From Clostridia bacterium (GTDB lineage: Bacteria > Bacillota > Clostridia > Oscillospirales > Acutalibacteraceae), in NCBI GenBank assembly GCA_017517665.1, contig JAFWYP010000021.1, positions 35,988 through 99,987 on the forward strand: a DNA stretch of 64,000 bases, in the 5' to 3' direction. Position 1 is the stretch's first letter. Every line of letters starts with the position of its first letter. Shown here piece after piece: positions 35,308 through 44,452 of this stretch. The notes under the pieces are model-generated. The model worked only from the letters and a program-made list of their open reading frames with translations. It had not been told where the DNA came from and searched no databases. A program made the translations under genes and the position numbers.

Positions 35308-36177
35308 TTTGCAAAATGTTTTTCTTAAATATGCAACTGATGCCGCCGCATCCGCATCAAGCTCTGCAATGCTTGCACCGTGGGACATATCGCGCCAGAT
35401 TGAAATATCTTTTCCTACCTGACCGCCCATCTGCACAAACGGCTCCATAACAACATAGCCGTCATAGTTTATATCGCGCAAAGCTTGACCGATTGCTTCC
35501 CAATCCATTCTTCCGTTGGGATTCGGACATCTTCTGTTTGTTTCGCCTACATGAAATGAGCCGAGATAACCCTCTGTGAGCTTTATCGCCTCAACCATTG
35601 AATCTTCTTCAATGTTCATATGGAAGGTGTCAAGCATCGCTTTAACGTTTGGCTTGTCAACCGCTTTCACATAATCAACATCTTCATAAGCTTCATTAAT
35701 CATGTAGCCTTCAAATCTGTTGAGAGATTCCATACAGAGAGTTATGCCGTGGTCAGCCGCTATATCGGCAAGTCTTCTCATGCTTTTTATGCTGCGTTCG
35801 GTGTCGGCTTTTTTATCAAATCCCGATGCAAAATCAACGGGCCAATATGAATAAAGTGCACCGCCGATTCGGTCAATGCCTGCAATCTCCATTTTTCTGA
35901 AAACGTCGGCATAGAAAGCAAATGCTTTTTCAACAGCCGCGGTATCTGTTGAAGCAAGATTATGTTCGGGTCTCGGGCCGTAACCGCCTGAAAGAAGCAT
36001 TCCGTTTGCCTCTGCGCATTTTTTGAGTTCTCTGAAATATGAATCGGGTTCACGGTCAAAAGCACCGCAGGCAACTTCGAGAACATCAAATCCAAGTCTT
36101 TTGCATTTTTCGATGTAAGGAAGAAAATCTCCGCCCCATTCATGCTCCCAATAAGCATAGTAAATACCGAATTTCAT
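35305..36177 (-). CDS. D-psicose/D-tagatose 3-epimerase family protein
   Basis: TIM-barrel ketose 3-epimerase of 290 residues. It begins MKFGIYYAYWEHEW, as in Agrobacterium and clostridial D-psicose 3-epimerases, and keeps the metal ligands E150 (CMESLNRFE), D183 (MLDTFHMNIEED), H209 (SFHVGE) and E245 (VVMEPF), with GALYSYWP and the RDINYDG block. These enzymes interconvert ketoses at C3 (fructose/psicose, tagatose/sorbose, also some L- and 6-deoxy ketoses). It lies at the end of the rhamnose gene set, 53 bases after fucO, behind a terminator-like hairpin, so it may be expressed at reduced level. Confidence 0.9.
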   Translation of the reverse strand: MKFGIYYAYWEHEWGGDFLPYIEKCKRLGFDVLEVACGAFDREPDSYFRELKKCAEANGMLLSGGYGPRPEHNLASTDTAAVEKAFAFYADVFRKMEIAGIDRIGGALYSYWPVDFASGFDKKADTERSIKSMRRLADIAADHGITLCMESLNRFEGYMINEAYEDVDYVKAVDKPNVKAMLDTFHMNIEEDSMVEAIKLTEGYLGSFHVGETNRRCPNPNGRMDWEAIGQALRDINYDGYVVMEPFVQMGGQVGKDISIWRDMSHGASIAELDADAAASVAYLRKTFCK

Positions 36178-36192
36178 AAATGATTACCTCTG

Positions 36193-36223
36193 AAAAACGG
36201 GTACGGATTATTCCGCACCCGTT
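36193..36223 (-). terminator. Terminator/attenuator between fucO and the epimerase gene
   Basis: Minus strand AACGGGTgCGGA / TCCGtACCCGTT with a four-base loop and one internal mismatch, followed by TTTTT. Placed within a same-strand operon, so it probably allows partial read-through. Confidence 0.7.
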
Positions 36224-36230
36224 AATTTGT

Positions 36231-37379
36231 TTAGATGAGTGAATTGTAAAGAGCAGTAATTTCTTCAACGCTTGTGTCTCTGGGGTTGCCGGGACGGCAG
36301 GCATCGTCGAATGCGCTCTGTGCAAGGAAGGGGATATCCTCAGCCTTAACGATTTCCTTAAGGTCAGCAGGAATGCCGACATCAATTGAAAGCTGCTTAA
36401 CAGCATCGATAGCTGCTTTTCTTGCATCTTCAATGCTCATGGCTTCTGTGCCTTCAACTCCCATAGCCTTTGCGATATCTCTGTACTTATCGCCTGTTGC
36501 GGGTGCGTTATATTCCATAACTGTGGGAAGGATGATAGCGTTTGCAACACCGTGAGGTGTATCATAGAGAGCACCGAGAGGATGAGCCATTGAGTGAACA
36601 ATGCCGAGACCTACGTTTGAGAAGCCCATACCTGCAACATACTGACCGAGAGCCATGCCTTCTCTGCCTTCGTCTGTGTTTGCAACAGCACCTCTGAGGC
36701 TCTTTGCAATGATTTCGATTGCCTTGATATGGAACATATCGCTCAGCTCCCATGCACCCTTGGTGATGTAGCCTTCGATAGCGTGAGTAAGAGCGTCCAT
36801 GCCTGTTGCTGCTGTAAGACCTGCGGGCATAGTTGACATCATATCGGGGTCAACAACTGCAACAACGGGGATGTCGTGAACGTCAACGCAAACCATCTTT
36901 CTGTTGTTCTGTGCGTCTGTGATAACGTAGTTGATTGTAACCTCAGCTGCAGTACCTGCTGTTGTGGGAACAGCGATGATGGGAACGCACTTGTTCTTTG
37001 TGGGAGCAACGCCTTCAAGTGAACGGACATCGGCGAATTCGGGGTTTGCAATGATGATGCCTACAGCCTTTGCAGTGTCCATTGATGAACCGCCGCCTAC
37101 AGCGATGATGCAGTCAGCGCCGCTTGCCTTGAAAGCTTCAACGCCCGCCTGAACATTCTCGATTGTGGGGTTAGCCTGGATTGTGCTGAATACGTCATAA
37201 GCGATGTCGGCACCCTTGAGAACGTTGAAAACCTTGTCTGCAACGCCGAATTTTATGAGGTCGGGGTCACAGCAAACAAGAGCCTTTGTAAAGCTTCTTG
37301 CCTTAAATTCATCGGCAATTGCAGCGATTGCGCCTTTGCCGTGGTATGATGTTTCGTTGAGTACAAATCTGTTTGCCAT
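36231..37379 (-). CDS. fucO: Lactaldehyde reductase / 1,2-propanediol oxidoreductase
   Basis: Iron-dependent group III alcohol dehydrogenase of 382 residues (E. coli FucO 382). Near-identical stretches such as NPEFADVRSLEG, PTTAGTAAEVTINYVITD, GMDALTHAIEGYITKGAW, ALGQYVAGMGFSNVGLG and MAHPLGALYDTPHGVANA make the FucO assignment firm; the metal ligands (Asp, and His in HAIEG, HSMAHPLG and DTPHG) are present, and GGGSSMDTAKA binds the nucleotide. It reduces L-lactaldehyde, the product of rhamnulose-1-phosphate cleavage, to propane-1,2-diol. It begins 18 bases after rhaD. Confidence 0.95.
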   Translation of the reverse strand: MANRFVLNETSYHGKGAIAAIADEFKARSFTKALVCCDPDLIKFGVADKVFNVLKGADIAYDVFSTIQANPTIENVQAGVEAFKASGADCIIAVGGGSSMDTAKAVGIIIANPEFADVRSLEGVAPTKNKCVPIIAVPTTAGTAAEVTINYVITDAQNNRKMVCVDVHDIPVVAVVDPDMMSTMPAGLTAATGMDALTHAIEGYITKGAWELSDMFHIKAIEIIAKSLRGAVANTDEGREGMALGQYVAGMGFSNVGLGIVHSMAHPLGALYDTPHGVANAIILPTVMEYNAPATGDKYRDIAKAMGVEGTEAMSIEDARKAAIDAVKQLSIDVGIPADLKEIVKAEDIPFLAQSAFDDACRPGNPRDTSVEEITALYNSLI

Positions 37380-37397
37380 AATATTTATCCTCCAATA

Positions 37398-38219
37398 TTA
37401 AAGATTAAGAAAATCTCTTCTGTATACATCTTCAAGCTTGAATGCCTTAACGATTTCAACGAGATCGGGATCTGTGATTGTGTTGACTCTGGGAAGGTGA
37501 GCTGTCATCATGTAGAGCTGTGCAGCCTTTTCAACTGTTTCGATAAGACCGAAAGCTTCGTCAAGGTCCTTGCCGCAGCCGTAGATACCGTGCTGACCCC
37601 AGATAACAAGACGGAATTCCTTCATCTTTTCTGCGGTTGCAATACCGATTTCGTTTGTGCCGCATACCATCCAGGGAAGAACACCGATACCGTCGGGGAA
37701 AACAACCATGCATTCGGTGCACATCTCCCAGAGAGAATGTGTGAACTTCTTTTCGGAAAGCTCATGAACATATGTCATTGCAAGAGTGTTTGTGGGATGG
37801 CTGTGCATGATAACTCTGTTTTCGGGGTTCTTTGAAAGTCTTGAAATGTGGCTCATAAGATGTGCGGGAAGCTCCGATGTGGGTCTGCCGCCGTCTTTAT
37901 AACCCCAGAGAACATGAGCAGTTGTGCCGTCTTCTGCGATTCTGATGATACCGAGATTTGTTTCGGGATCATCTTCAACATTCTTAAAATATTTGCCTGT
38001 GCCTGTAACGATAAAGATTTTGCCTGCAAGAACTTTTGCATCAAATCCCATGTCAAAGCTTCTGATGGAAGCGTTGATATCAAGATACTCTGCAACTTCG
38101 TCATTTTCGAGCATAACGCTGATGTTACCACCGTTTCTTTCGTCCCAACCTATGCGGTACATATTTGCCGTTGCTTTACACATACCCACTACAAAGGGTG
38201 CTTCAAAGATGTTTTTCAT
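37398..38219 (-). CDS. rhaD: Rhamnulose-1-phosphate aldolase
   Basis: Class II zinc aldolase of 273 residues (E. coli 274) splitting L-rhamnulose-1-phosphate into DHAP and L-lactaldehyde. GWDERNGGNIS at the N-terminus, FIVTGTGKYF, NLGIIRI, PTSELPAHLMSH, VIMHSHPTN (zinc ligands), CMVVFPDGIGVLPWMV and the third ligand region WGQHGIYG follow the family order. The ATG overlaps the rhaA stop by four bases, so translation is coupled. Confidence 0.95.
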   Translation of the reverse strand: MKNIFEAPFVVGMCKATANMYRIGWDERNGGNISVMLENDEVAEYLDINASIRSFDMGFDAKVLAGKIFIVTGTGKYFKNVEDDPETNLGIIRIAEDGTTAHVLWGYKDGGRPTSELPAHLMSHISRLSKNPENRVIMHSHPTNTLAMTYVHELSEKKFTHSLWEMCTECMVVFPDGIGVLPWMVCGTNEIGIATAEKMKEFRLVIWGQHGIYGCGKDLDEAFGLIETVEKAAQLYMMTAHLPRVNTITDPDLVEIVKAFKLEDVYRRDFLNL

Positions 38220-39454
38220 TTTCTGTTCACCAATACCTTTTCTTCATATTCTTTAATGCTGTTGAGATAACAGCTTTCTGTGCCTTGTCTTTCGAGGAAT
38301 TCCGCCCACACATCGCCCATGGGCATTGTTTTCATTTCTTCGCCGAGAATCATAAGCTCGGTGAAGTTTGCTTCATCCTGCAATTCCTGCATTTTCTTTG
38401 AGGGCTGGAGAAGCGCAAAAAGAAGAGCTTTCTGAACGTTTCTTACACCCGTTACCCATGCACTGATGCGGTTGATTGAAGCATCGAAATAGTCGGTTGC
38501 GATAAACACTCTGTCGAGTGCATCGTTTCTTACGATTTCCTTTGCAATTTCTTTTGTTTCATCGTCGAGAAGAACAACATGGTCACTGTCCCAACGGACG
38601 CCTCTTGTGATATGCAGAGCGATTTTTTCGCTGAATGCAAGCATGGAGGGGATTTTATCGGAAACAAGCTCTGTGGGATGATAATGACCGTTATCCATGA
38701 GGGGTGTGATTCCCTTCTGAATTGAATAGCTAAGACAGAATTCAGCGGAGCCGACTGTGTAGCTTTCAAGACCGATACCGAAAACCTTTGACTCGAGTGT
38801 TATGTAGACATTCTTCTTATCATAAGGAGTTTCAAGAATTTCATCAAGTGATTTCTTGAAACGGAGACGGGGTGAAAGTCTGTCTGCGGGAATATCCTTA
38901 TATCCGTCGGGAATCCAGATGTTCATAACGCAAGGATAACCCGTTTCCTTTGCAAAATAATCGGAAAGCTCAACACAGCGCTTGCCGTGTTCAACCCAGA
39001 ATTTGCGTACTTCTTCATCGGGTGAGGAGAGGGTGAGACCGTCTTTTACTATGGGATGAGAGAAGAAGGTGGGATTAAAGTCAATGCCGATGTTTCTTGC
39101 CTTTGCAAATTCAACCCATTTTGCGAAATGCTCGGGTTTAAGAGCGTCTCTGTCGGCTCTGTTGCCGTCAAAAATTGCATAGCTGGCATGAAGATTGAGC
39201 TTCTTTTTGCCGGGAATAAGACTGAAAGCCTTGTCAATATCTGCCATGAGTTCTTCGGGGTTTCTTGCTTTGCCGGGATAGTTGCCCGTTGTCTGGATAC
39301 CGCCCGAAAGAGCGTCGTCGCTGTCAAATCCGCCAACGTCGTCGCCCTGCCAGCAATGGATTGAAACCGTTATGTCCGAAAGCTTTTCGATGGCTGCATC
39401 GGTATCAATTCCGAAATCGGCATAAAGCTTTTTGGCACTTTCGTATCTGTTCAT
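38216..39454 (-). CDS. rhaA: L-rhamnose isomerase
   Basis: Metal-dependent aldose-ketose isomerase, 412 residues, converting L-rhamnose to L-rhamnulose; many RhaA enzymes also turn D-allose into D-psicose. The start MNRYESAKKLYADFGID at 39454 has GGAGG six bases upstream. Family blocks include SIHCWQGDDVGGF, GGIQTTGNYPGKARNPEEL, KLNLHASYAI, GIDFNPTFFSHP, NIWIPDGYKD, YTVGSAEFCLSYS, LDNGHYHPTE-type MDNGHYHPTE and ITRGVRWDSDHVVLLDD. First gene of rhaA-rhaD-fucO, with a fully consensus promoter. No kinase (rhaB) or mutarotase is present in the window. Confidence 0.95.
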   Translation of the reverse strand: MNRYESAKKLYADFGIDTDAAIEKLSDITVSIHCWQGDDVGGFDSDDALSGGIQTTGNYPGKARNPEELMADIDKAFSLIPGKKKLNLHASYAIFDGNRADRDALKPEHFAKWVEFAKARNIGIDFNPTFFSHPIVKDGLTLSSPDEEVRKFWVEHGKRCVELSDYFAKETGYPCVMNIWIPDGYKDIPADRLSPRLRFKKSLDEILETPYDKKNVYITLESKVFGIGLESYTVGSAEFCLSYSIQKGITPLMDNGHYHPTELVSDKIPSMLAFSEKIALHITRGVRWDSDHVVLLDDETKEIAKEIVRNDALDRVFIATDYFDASINRISAWVTGVRNVQKALLFALLQPSKKMQELQDEANFTELMILGEEMKTMPMGDVWAEFLERQGTESCYLNSIKEYEEKVLVNRK

Positions 39455-39493
39455 ATTTAACCTCCGTTCAGAGATGATTTCATATTCCATTAA

Positions 39494-39522
39494 ATTATAT
39501 AATATCACAAGTTGAATGTCAA
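39494..39522 (-). promoter_or_regulatory. Consensus promoter of the rhamnose operon
   Basis: Minus strand TTGACA (39522-39517), 17 bases, TATAAT (39499-39494): both boxes perfect. Such strength in a catabolic operon suggests repression rather than activation. Confidence 0.85.
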
Positions 39523-39523
39523 C
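39511..39523. promoter_or_regulatory. Candidate operator over the rhaA -35 box
   Basis: Palindrome GTTGAATGTCAAC (five-base arms, three-base centre) covering the -35 hexamer. Short, so it could be chance. Confidence 0.35.
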
Positions 39524-39556
39524 CAATCAGAGGGTGGTTTTATGAATATTTAAGTG

Positions 39557-39585
39557 TTGATTTTTTTTGTTATATATAGTAAAAT
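39557..39585 (+). promoter_or_regulatory. Promoter of the GT2-TagF / glnN unit
   Basis: TTGATT (39557-39562), 17 bases, TAAAAT (39580-39585), 40 bases before the start chosen. Confidence 0.6.
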
Positions 39586-39625
39586 AAATCGAATATGCAC
39601 AATAATATGTAAAGGAATGGCGAGA

Positions 39626-42244
39626 ATGTCGGATTTCAAATATAAGATTTCGGTAGTTATCCCCGTTTACAACTGTGAAAAGTTCATATCCCCCTGCGTT
39701 GAAAGTCTTAACGGACAAACTATGCCGTCGGAGGAGTTTCAGATTGTTTTTGTCAATGACGGTTCAAAAGACAAAAGCGGTAAAATTTGCAGGGATTTTG
39801 CAGAATTGAATGAAAATATAGTTTATTATGAAAAAGAAAACGGTGGTGTTTCAAGCGCAAGAAACAAGGGAATAGAGCTTGCCGAGGGTAAGTATATTAT
39901 GTTCCTTGATGCCGATGATTCACTCGGTGCAGGCAGTCTTGAAGCGATTTATAAATTTTTTGAAGCGCATTATGATGAAACCGACCTTGTAACCTATTCA
40001 ATAGATTATATCAACGAAAAAGGCGCCGTTTCAACTCATAAACGTTTTGATGTTATGAGTCACAGCGGAATTTACGACATAAATTCAAACACGAATATTC
40101 TTCAGACCACAATGAATATCTGTATCAAGAATGTTCCCGAAAAAGAGAGAATTCTTTTTGATGAAAGCCTTTCGCTCGGCGAAGACCAGTGGTTTATTTT
40201 CTCGTGGCTTCTCAAAAAACAAAAGCTTGGTTTTGTAAAGGAAGCTGTCTATAAATATTTCCGTCACTCGGGATCAGCAAGCTCGATGTTCAACAATCCT
40301 TACTACTGTTTTGAACAGTATACGGAATTTCTGAGAAAGCTTCTCAACGCATCGCGTGATAAAGACGGAAAGCCTCATCCGACAGCTCAGGCACTTGTTG
40401 TCTATAATCTCGGCTGGAGACTCACGTCCGATATGCTTGTAAGCCATGCGGATGCGGAAACAGAAGGAAAACAGTATGAGGTATTGCGCGAAATTATGAG
40501 CGAGGTCGACACTTCGGTTATCTGCAATTCCATTTATATCGACCCGTACCATGTTGAATGCTTCATGCGTCTTAAAAATGAGCCTTGTGAAATTTCCGTA
40601 AACGGCTCTGCAGTGTGCGCTTCAAGCGACGGAAATCTGTGGTTTGCGCAGGCGCACACAATTGTTTTCAATACGCTCAGAGTCCATAACGGAAAAATAC
40701 AGGTTTCCGGATATGTCAAGAACGGTGTTCTTGATTTCAAGGAGCTTAAGCTTTTTTATTCCGATATAAACAATAATCTTCACGAAATTCCGATGTATGA
40801 TACTGCGTTCAGCTATTATAAGAGTAAGATGCAGACAAATCTTTTCGGCGGATTTGATGCCGAGATTGAATTTGACGGTGAAGAGGATATAACTTTTATT
40901 CTCGAAATTAACGGTGTAAGAGTTGTTCCCGTACCGTATTTCGGATTCAAATGTGCCGTAAACAGAACAAAATTTCACGCAGCAACAGGCGAATACGTGA
41001 TTAAATTTGAAGCTAAGTCAAAGAGTTTTCATTTTAAAAAGGCAAAAGCATCCGAGATTGCCGCAGCAACTGCAGCTGCCGATAATGCGGTAGGCACAGA
41101 AAGTAAAAGAGCAATGATTTACAGAAAAGTTTTCCGTAAAACAAAACCCGAAAATGAAATCTGGCTCTACTGTGACAGAGAAAACATCTTTGACAACGCC
41201 TATTATCAGTTTCTTCACGATTTTGAAAAGAATGATGGCGTGAAGCGTTACTATATTATTGATAAACTCAAAGATAAGAAGAAGTATTTTAATGCAAAAC
41301 AAAGAAAATATCTTGTTGATTTCAAGAGCCTGAAGCATAAAATGCTTTTCCTTAACTGTAAAAAAGTCTTTACTTCATTCAATTCCCTTTCCATTTTCAG
41401 TCCTTTTGACGGACTTCCTCTCAAATGCTATTCCGATATAACCGATTATGAAATAATCTATCTTCAGCATGGCATTCTCCATGCACGTCTTCCTCTGCTT
41501 TATACCAAAGAAAAGGCTAATGTTGATAAAGTGGTTATTTCTTCGGAGTTTGAAAGGGAGAATTTCAAAAAGATTTATAATTTCAATGAATCCGACCTTA
41601 TCATGAGCGGTATGCCGAGATTTGATGCAATCGACACCGAGAAAAAAGCACAGAGAAAGATTCTTTTCTCCCCATCATGGCGCAAAAATCTTATCGGCGA
41701 ATATGAAAACAACACAAGAGTGCTTTATGTTGATAAGTTCAAGGAGTCCGTTTTCTATAAGGAAATAAGTGCGTTTCTCAATTCCGAAAGGCTTGCGGAA
41801 ACACTTGAAAAATATGACCTTACTCTTGATTTCAAGAATCATCCGATTTTTGCGGATTATGACAGCCTTTTTGAGGTTAACAATCCCCGCATCAGAGTTA
41901 CTCAGGACAAAAATGAAATGCAGGATTATCTTGCGATGATAACTGATTATTCCTCGATTGTTTTCGATTTTGTTTATCTTAACAGACCGATTGTCTATTT
42001 TGTTCCCGATTACGAACAGTTCAGGGCAGGAATAACTCACGGCTATAATCAGCTTGATTTGCCTCTTGAAGAGGGCTTCGGCGATGTTAACGAAAACTAC
42101 GAACAGCTCACAGATTCGATTGAATATCTTGCATCACATGATTTTGATCCCAAACCCGTTTATGCGGAAAGAATGGAAAAATTCTTTGCATCAAGGAAAA
42201 AAGACCATGCCGAAACTTTGTATGAGGCAGTAAAAAAGAATTAA
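39626..42244 (+). CDS. Bifunctional glycosyltransferase 2 / CDP-glycerol glycerophosphotransferase (TagB/TagF-like)
   Basis: An 872-residue cell-surface polymer enzyme. Residues 1 to about 230 are a GT-A family 2 domain (VVIPVYNCEKFI, FVNDGSKDKSG, GGVSSARNKGIE, MFLDADDS with the DxD-type metal motif, GEDQWF). A beta-rich middle region (about 300-490) is not recognised. Residues about 520-872 are a teichoic-acid glycerophosphotransferase domain (YYIIDKL, YLQHGILHARLPLL, SGMPRFDAID, LFSPSWRKN, ITDYSSIVFDFVYLNRPIVYF). The ATG at 39626 lies nine bases from AAAGGA. The enzyme probably builds a teichoic acid or glycerol-phosphate-decorated polysaccharide at the membrane (inference). glnN follows by 24 bases, and uppP is two genes on. 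Confidence 0.9.
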   Translation: MSDFKYKISVVIPVYNCEKFISPCVESLNGQTMPSEEFQIVFVNDGSKDKSGKICRDFAELNENIVYYEKENGGVSSARNKGIELAEGKYIMFLDADDSLGAGSLEAIYKFFEAHYDETDLVTYSIDYINEKGAVSTHKRFDVMSHSGIYDINSNTNILQTTMNICIKNVPEKERILFDESLSLGEDQWFIFSWLLKKQKLGFVKEAVYKYFRHSGSASSMFNNPYYCFEQYTEFLRKLLNASRDKDGKPHPTAQALVVYNLGWRLTSDMLVSHADAETEGKQYEVLREIMSEVDTSVICNSIYIDPYHVECFMRLKNEPCEISVNGSAVCASSDGNLWFAQAHTIVFNTLRVHNGKIQVSGYVKNGVLDFKELKLFYSDINNNLHEIPMYDTAFSYYKSKMQTNLFGGFDAEIEFDGEEDITFILEINGVRVVPVPYFGFKCAVNRTKFHAATGEYVIKFEAKSKSFHFKKAKASEIAAATAAADNAVGTESKRAMIYRKVFRKTKPENEIWLYCDRENIFDNAYYQFLHDFEKNDGVKRYYIIDKLKDKKKYFNAKQRKYLVDFKSLKHKMLFLNCKKVFTSFNSLSIFSPFDGLPLKCYSDITDYEIIYLQHGILHARLPLLYTKEKANVDKVVISSEFERENFKKIYNFNESDLIMSGMPRFDAIDTEKKAQRKILFSPSWRKNLIGEYENNTRVLYVDKFKESVFYKEISAFLNSERLAETLEKYDLTLDFKNHPIFADYDSLFEVNNPRIRVTQDKNEMQDYLAMITDYSSIVFDFVYLNRPIVYFVPDYEQFRAGITHGYNQLDLPLEEGFGDVNENYEQLTDSIEYLASHDFDPKPVYAERMEKFFASRKKDHAETLYEAVKKN

Positions 42245-42268
42245 GTTTATCTGACAGGAGATTAAAAA

Positions 42269-44356
42269 ATGAACAGCGTTCCCGAAAGGTTCGGACGTAT
42301 GGTTTTCGACGATAAAGCGATGAAAGCCAGATTGCCCAAAGATACCTATAAAGCAATGAAAAAAACAATCAAGGACGGAAAACGCCTTGATATAGCAATC
42401 GCCAACGTTGTTGCAAATGCCATGAAAGACTGGGCAGTTGAAAACGGCGCAACCCACTATACCCACTGGTTCCAGCCGATGACGGGTATCACAGCCGAAA
42501 AGCATGACAGCTTTATTTCACCCAGCGGTGACGGCAGTGTTATCATGGAATTTTCCGGCAAGGAACTTGTTAAGGGTGAGTCAGACGCTTCAAGTTTTCC
42601 TTCGGGCGGACTTCGCGCAACCTTTGAAGCGAGAGGTTATACTGCATGGGACCCCACTTCATATGCATTCATAAAAGAGGGTGTTCTCTGCATTCCCACC
42701 GTTTTCTGTTCCTATGGCGGTGAAGCCCTTGACATGAAAACTCCGCTTCTTCGTTCAATGGAGGTTATCAGCAAGCAGGCTGTCAGAATTCTCCGTCTTT
42801 TCGGACAGAATGATGTAACAACCGTAAAAACAACAGTCGGTGCAGAGCAGGAATATTTCCTTATTGATACCGATTTGTATGATAAGAGAAAAGACCTTGT
42901 GTTCACGGGCAGAACTCTTTTCGGTTCAAAGCCTCCCAAGAGTCAGGAACTTGATGACCACTATTTCGGTTCAATCAAGACCCGTGTTGCGGCATATATG
43001 AAAGACCTCGATGAAGAGCTCTGGAAGCTTGGTATTCTTGCAAAAACGGAGCATAACGAAGCGGCACCCGCACAGCATGAGCTTGCTCCTGTTGTCACAA
43101 CAACGAATATTGCAACCGACCATAATCAGCTCACAATGGAAATTATGCAGAAGGTTGCAAAAAGACATAATATGATTTGCCTTCTTCACGAAAAGCCTTT
43201 TGAGGGCGTTAACGGAAGCGGTAAGCATAATAACTGGTCACTTTGCACAGGTGACGGCAGAAACCTTCTTGACCCCGGTGAAACACCTTATGACAATGCG
43301 CAGTTTCTTCTTTTCCTCTGCGCTGTTATCAAGGCTGTTGACAACTATCAGGATTTGCTCCGTGCATCCGTTGCAAGCGCAGGCAATGACCACCGTCTCG
43401 GTGCAGGCGAAGCACCTCCCGCAGTTATTTCGATGTTCCTCGGCGATGAACTCAATGAAATTCTTGAGTCAATTGAAAACGATACTGCTTATGACGCAAA
43501 AGAAAAAGTGCAGATGAAGGTCGGTGTTCATGTTCTTCCGAGATTCCCCAAGGATACAACCGACAGAAACAGAACCTCACCTTTTGCATTTACAGGTAAC
43601 AAATTCGAGTTCAGAATGCTCGGCTCTGCGCGTTCAATCGCAAGCGCAAACATCGTGCTCAATACCGCTGTTGCCGAATCACTCAAATCTTATGCCGACA
43701 GACTTGAAAGCGTTGATAACTTTGAGGATGCACTTCATGCACTTATCAAAAAGACAATCAAGGACCATAAGCGCATTATCTTTAACGGCAACGGTTATGA
43801 TGATGAATGGATTAAAGATGCTGAGGGCAGGGGACTTTATAATCTGCGCACAACCCCCGATGCAATTCCGTCTCTTGTTGCCGATAAGAACGTAAAACTC
43901 TTTGAAGAACATAAAGTTTTCACAAGAGCAGAGCTTGAAGCAAGACACGAAATTTATTTTGAAGGTTATTGCAAGACCGTCAATATTGAGGCGCTTACCG
44001 CAATAGAAATGGTTAACAAGGATATTCTTCCTGCAATCAGCAGTTATACGGGCAAGCTTTGCGAAACGGCAAGCCGTAAAAAGAGCTTCAATGTCGATAC
44101 TTCTTATGAGGACGAAATAATTACAAAGCTTTCAAAACTCACCGCCGTTATTTTTGAAAAAACAGGTGAGCTTGAAAATGTTATTGCAAACATAAAATCC
44201 GCAAAGAATACAGTTGATGAAGCAAATACATTCAGAGATGTTGTTATTCCTCTTATGAATGAAATCAGAGCAGCTGTTGACGAAGCCGAAACCGTAACCT
44301 CCGCAGAGTATTGGCCTTATCCCTCATACGGCGACCTCCTTTTCGGCGTTAAATAA
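42269..44356 (+). CDS. glnN: Glutamine synthetase type III
   Basis: ATP-dependent glutamate to glutamine ligase, 695 residues, the dodecameric GSIII class of Bacteroides, cyanobacteria and Clostridia. Blocks include VPERFGRMVFDD, HYTHWFQPMTGITAEKHD (GSIII N-terminal signature), FPSGGLRATFEARGYTAWD, VGAEQEYFLID, HNEAAPAQHELAPV, GVNGSGKHNNWSL, NDHRLGAGEAPPAV and DRNRTSPFAFTGNKFEFR. The ATG follows CAGGAG. It is unusual to find it right behind a teichoic-acid enzyme; a strong terminator follows. Confidence 0.96.
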   Translation: MNSVPERFGRMVFDDKAMKARLPKDTYKAMKKTIKDGKRLDIAIANVVANAMKDWAVENGATHYTHWFQPMTGITAEKHDSFISPSGDGSVIMEFSGKELVKGESDASSFPSGGLRATFEARGYTAWDPTSYAFIKEGVLCIPTVFCSYGGEALDMKTPLLRSMEVISKQAVRILRLFGQNDVTTVKTTVGAEQEYFLIDTDLYDKRKDLVFTGRTLFGSKPPKSQELDDHYFGSIKTRVAAYMKDLDEELWKLGILAKTEHNEAAPAQHELAPVVTTTNIATDHNQLTMEIMQKVAKRHNMICLLHEKPFEGVNGSGKHNNWSLCTGDGRNLLDPGETPYDNAQFLLFLCAVIKAVDNYQDLLRASVASAGNDHRLGAGEAPPAVISMFLGDELNEILESIENDTAYDAKEKVQMKVGVHVLPRFPKDTTDRNRTSPFAFTGNKFEFRMLGSARSIASANIVLNTAVAESLKSYADRLESVDNFEDALHALIKKTIKDHKRIIFNGNGYDDEWIKDAEGRGLYNLRTTPDAIPSLVADKNVKLFEEHKVFTRAELEARHEIYFEGYCKTVNIEALTAIEMVNKDILPAISSYTGKLCETASRKKSFNVDTSYEDEIITKLSKLTAVIFEKTGELENVIANIKSAKNTVDEANTFRDVVIPLMNEIRAAVDEAETVTSAEYWPYPSYGDLLFGVK

Positions 44357-44370
44357 GATTATAAAGGTAG

Positions 44371-44400
44371 GGCGGGGGCTTGCTCCCGCCGTTTTTATTT
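44371..44400 (+). terminator. Rho-independent terminator after glnN
   Basis: GGCGGGgGC / GCtCCCGCC stem, then GTTTTTATTT. Confidence 0.85.
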
Positions 44401-44452
44401 AGTATACTTTCTATATACCGCTAATATAATAAAATGAAAAGGGTGTGTACTT

